A program made the position numbers and the translations under genes. A stretch of 38,361 nt of DNA, taken from contig JNDT01001234.1 of assembly GCA_000697055.1 (NCBI GenBank), positions 1-38,361 on the forward strand, in the 5' to 3' direction. Under the pieces are notes generated by a model that was not told the DNA's origin, made no database searches, and saw only the letters and a list, made by a program, of their open reading frames with translations. Source of the DNA: Saksenaea vasiformis B4078 (Eukaryota > Mucoromycota > Mucoromycetes > Mucorales > Saksenaeaceae). The first letter of the stretch is position 1. Each line of letters starts with the position of its first letter. Below, one piece after another: positions 35,829-38,361 of this stretch.

Positions 35829-36193
35829 CTTTTCGAAGCGGCGGGTATGAAAGGGATAATCACAATTAAACCCGGGGAATCAGTTCAAAGAAGGACAGCC
35901 GTGCAATTAAGGATTTAGGATGTAAATCTGGATGCCTAATGAAAAATTCCTTATGATGAAGCACGCGTCCTGAAAAGAAGAAAAAAAAAGAAGAGAAAGA
36001 CTCTCGTCGGAACTGCATCTCAGAGTAACCTCGGACTTTTAACCTGATGACGTGCCTTACATGCATACCTGTCTTCTTTTGCAAAACGGTCGTTGTAGAC
36101 ACAGAAAACACTATTGAGAGATAGCCTAGAAGCCTTAATGTTTTTTAACTTTAAACATTAAGTCTTGAAAGATAAATCGTAATAGTCGTAAAC
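35829..36193. other. Dynein promoter region
   Basis: This 365-bp upstream region of the dynein gene may be shared with a possible plus-strand mini-gene at 36194. An inverted repeat at 36134-36162 is listed separately. No clear TATA box is seen for dynein. Confidence 0.45.
36134..36162. repeat. 10-bp perfect inverted repeat
   Basis: Arms CTTAATGTTT (36134-36143) and AAACATTAAG (36153-36162) are perfectly complementary around a 9-nt spacer. The element is AT-rich and could be a stem-loop, a protein-binding dyad or chance. Confidence 0.5.
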
Positions 36194-36426
36194 ATGGGTT
36201 CTATTGCACTTGCACGAATATCTTTAGTATTCTTCCAGGTACGGCTTTACTAATATTTTTTTCTCAGGGGATAATGCTTGCAGATTTTTTTCAGTGGTAC
36301 AGGAGCAAGAAACTTGAAGAAGGAAGAGCTATACAGGACTTGGGTCCGATTGACTTGAACAGACAGTCGATCCCCTACGAGCTCTGCCAACTGGTCCTAA
36401 ACCAAGCAGCACTCAAATCCGACTAG
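36194..36426 (+). CDS. Possible tiny two-exon gene (67 aa)
   Basis: ATG 36194 begins MGSIALARISLVFFQ and meets GTACGG at 36239. An ACTAAT branch-like site and the acceptor TTCTCAG end a 29-nt intron at 36267, after which the frame continues to TAG at 36426. The product would have a short hydrophobic N-terminus and a hydrophilic tail. An alternative 45-nt intron ending at 36283 gives a 39-residue product instead. A 29-nt intron is shorter than any other here, and I recognise no family. Confidence 0.25.
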
Positions 36427-36774
36427 ATAAAAGCGGAAACTATTCCGACAGAAGCAGGTGTTGATGGTTGAAAGATAAAATCCACGAGCATGACGCAGCC
36501 ACTCCACCGTGCCGTGTCTGTACAATTGTTCCTGATCGGTACGTACCACTCCGCCGAATTTGGCTATCTAAGAGAAATTCTTAGTAATACAAGTTCCTGG
36601 TTGTTTTCAGAAGGATCCAACCTGTATATTTGATAAGCAACATCTCAGATGACTGCTCATGCCTATGTGTACGCACCTAACTTCAGCAGCAAGGCCATAA
36701 GCAAGAGTTGCGGAGAGCGTGGAAAAATCGTCACCAAGTAGTAGCAAGTCATCCATACTATTTATTGGATGCAT
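36397..36774 (-). CDS. Possible small two-exon gene next to transposon (87 aa)
   Basis: Exons 36774-36682 and 36567-36397 join in phase 0 across a 114-nt intron (GTTAGG donor, TTACTAAG branch, TCTCTTAG acceptor). The product begins MHPINSMDDLLLLGDDFS and continues SATLAYGLAAEIAKFGGVV across the junction. The first ~60 residues read like protein, while the Phe/Cys-rich tail does not. It overlaps the possible plus-strand mini-gene by 30 bases, so at most one is likely real. I recognise no family. Confidence 0.25.
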
Positions 36775-36927
36775 TTTTACACTACTCTCTGTAAATCTTG
36801 CGTCTATCAGGAGCCAGTTTTGCGCCAAAGAAGAGATGAGATATGCGGTTATCAGTATATTAATTGGCGATAAAATAATACCTTACTTACATCAACTTGC
36901 ACTACGGGAAAAAGACCGACAGCTTTT

Positions 36928-37185
36928 GTTGCATTTGACTGTAAATCGGTACTTTTTGTTACACATAGTTGCAGTTTATTTCATTCTGGCACAATTTTGC
37001 CCTTATGCCGAATTGCAACAGTAAAGTTGCTGCACTTCGGCACCACAAAAATTCAGCTTCGACACCTTTTATCACATTTCGATACATGTTGTTGCACTGC
37101 AACTTTTTTGGACACATTCCGTTACATATAGTTGCAGAGCTGCTACTGCGTCATATTTCGATGCTTTTCGAAACAGTTCGTTGCA
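36928..37185. repeat. Subterminal repeat array (GTTGCA/TGCAAC) of the CACTA element
   Basis: Seven copies of GTTGCA or its complement occur in 258 bp: 36928, 36968, 37014 (inverted), 37091, 37098 (inverted), 37131 and 37180. A second degenerate motif near TCACATTTCGA recurs at about 37072, 37151 and 37202. Clusters of short direct and inverted motifs next to the termini are typical of CACTA elements, where they bind the element's own protein. Confidence 0.6.
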
Positions 37186-37314
37186 GCAACTCAAATGCCT
37201 TGTCACATTTCGAAATCATGTCATCATATTCCTTAAAATTCCTGATTTGTCTATGCCATTCGTACCGAATTTACAACATTATGGCTTCTAAAATTTCTGA
37301 CATGGGAGGCACAT

Positions 37315-38361
37315 TCAGAATTTATTGAAATCTGCGAGATCAATCTCGTCTAATACCATGCCGGGGTAAAAGAAGTATAGTCTGTTTGTATGCACAGAAG
37401 ACTTGAACATTCCGGCGACAGCTCCTAGATGGTTAGCGTCGGTGACATACAAGCGCTTGCTACTTGCTATGGCGAAGGGTGCATTACAGCCGTTGATTCT
37501 AACATGACTGAAAAGCTCAACGAGGCAAAGTATTTTTTCTTCCTCCCGGTCGTCTTCTACTGATATGATGCATATACGCACGTTAGTGTAAAAGTTATCC
37601 ATGTTACAGCACAGTTACCATTAAATTTGTGAGCAAAAAGCAGAAGTACTGTACCGAACACCATCTTCCATTCAATCTTGGATGGCATCCAGCTTGCCCG
37701 AGCTCGTCTATCGACGGGGATCTCCAGCATTGCCAACGTCGTTGACTTTGTGGCACGGGCGTTGCTTTGCAGGAGGTCACAATCAAATATTTCACCATTA
37801 CACGCAGCACTGCTGCTAACAACGACCGTACGGTTGGAATAGTCAACATCCCTCCTTCCAAGATATCGACGCCAATAGTCTCTCAGGCAATGCTCCAAAT
37901 CCCACTCATCAAACTCGTCAATGGCCGCCTGGTAGATCTGTGGCCCAACCAGGTATGGACATTGACCATCGTCAATTTGTGCTGGATAAGTTGCTTGAGG
38001 CTCCGTGCCTTTCAGATCACCGTACATTCGCTGGTAAAAGCGACTCATAGCGATGTTCACCATTACGTTCCCTGCGTTCTCTCCTGGGGAAGACCTCGAC
38101 TTGATGCACTGCTTTATTTGTCCTTTACCGAAAGTCGTATCAGTAAGGATTATGCCACATTATATAATCTCAGATAGCAGACATACCGATGGCACGTTCA
38201 AGGGGCCGTGCACTATAGGCAGAAGGAGCGCCTAACCGCTGCATCGCTGCTGATACATGGCGGAGATAGTGCTGATTGATCGTATAGATGTTATTTGGAA
38301 GAAAGGTACGCAAGTACATATGCCACTTCTGAAAATGCCTATGCAGAGTACGTATAAAGAT
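37315..38361 (-). CDS. CACTA transposase-type protein, C-terminal part (partial)
   Basis: Three exon pieces are in the window: 38361-38187 (entering from outside), 38122-37655 and 37559-37315, together 295 aa to the stop. Introns are 64 and 95 nt; the second has a perfect ACACTAACG branch site. The stretch INQHYLRHV...AYSARPLERAIGQIKQCIKS...NAGNVMVNIA matches the C-terminal part of tnp2-like transposase proteins as I recall them from mucoralean and other fungal genomes (order Y-S-x-R-x-x-E-R-x-I-G). The last exon (FVEDDREEEKILCLVELF...) resembles the strand-rich tail of the same proteins. The catalytic DDE domain would lie upstream, outside the window. The reading frame is intact here with no stop or frameshift, so the element may be young. 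Confidence 0.72.

Larger units (their letters stand above)
36900..38361 (-). mobile_element. CACTA (En/Spm-like) DNA transposon, one end
   Basis: At 36900 the plus strand reads CACTACGGGAAAAAGACC, a textbook CACTA terminus (compare the CACTAC-x-x-G-AAAA ends of En/Spm-type elements). It lies 415 bp beyond the stop codon of a transposase-type gene transcribed toward it. Motif-rich subterminal DNA fills the gap. The base triplet TTG just outside (36897-36899) would be the 3-bp target duplication. The other end lies outside the window, so TIR pairing and duplication are unverified. Confidence 0.72.

Noticed and set aside
1..38361. tRNA or rRNA genes, CRISPR arrays, viral or prokaryotic genes
   Set aside because: I looked for B-box-like GGTTCGAATCC motifs on both strands, regular spacer-repeat arrays and operon-like unspliced gene runs, and saw none. 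Every recognised gene is a spliced eukaryotic gene.

Overview
The window is nuclear DNA of a filamentous fungus, most likely an early-diverging lineage such as Mucoromycota. The phylum is an inference from gene content and the look of the transposase; no marker was compared. The genes are densely interrupted by short GT-AG introns, mostly 45 to 80 nt, often with a CTAAC/CTAAT-like branch site. Coding genes with mitochondrial, cytoskeletal and glycolytic roles sit on both strands with short spacers. I rebuilt exon-intron structures by hand. For each recognised multi-exon gene the exon lengths sum to an intact reading frame.

Layout, left to right: the 5' part of translation elongation factor EF-1alpha (minus, 1-943, cut by the window edge); a gene-poor 1.5 kb holding its promoter; an ABC1/ADCK-type atypical kinase (minus, 2499-4401); an adenylate-kinase-like mitochondrial protein (plus, 5196-7105), which meets tail-to-tail the complex I 51 kDa subunit NDUFV1 (minus, 7201-9074); two unrecognised plus-strand genes (9470-9849 and 10053-11048); pyruvate kinase (minus, 11422-13490); a long coiled-coil protein with a centrosomin CM1 motif, a probable gamma-tubulin complex tether (minus, 14761-17828); an AAAP-family amino-acid transporter (plus, 19100-20543); the complete cytoplasmic dynein heavy chain in 15 exons (minus, 21007-35828, 4673 aa); a poorly resolved spacer with two possible tiny genes; and at the right edge one end of a CACTA (En/Spm-like) DNA transposon with the C-terminal part of its transposase-type gene (36900 to beyond 38361).

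The genes do not form an operon or cluster. There is a loose theme of housekeeping energy metabolism (NDUFV1, pyruvate kinase, ABC1 kinase, adenylate-kinase-like protein) and of microtubule motility (the CM1 gamma-tubulin receptor and dynein, about 3 kb apart).

The most notable observations are a predicted 3-nucleotide microexon in NDUFV1 that restores an invariant alanine, and the CACTA terminus with a dense array of subterminal GTTGCA/TGCAAC motifs. A single-nucleotide-loop G-quadruplex motif in the dynein 3' UTR and several small orphan genes are also worth checking.
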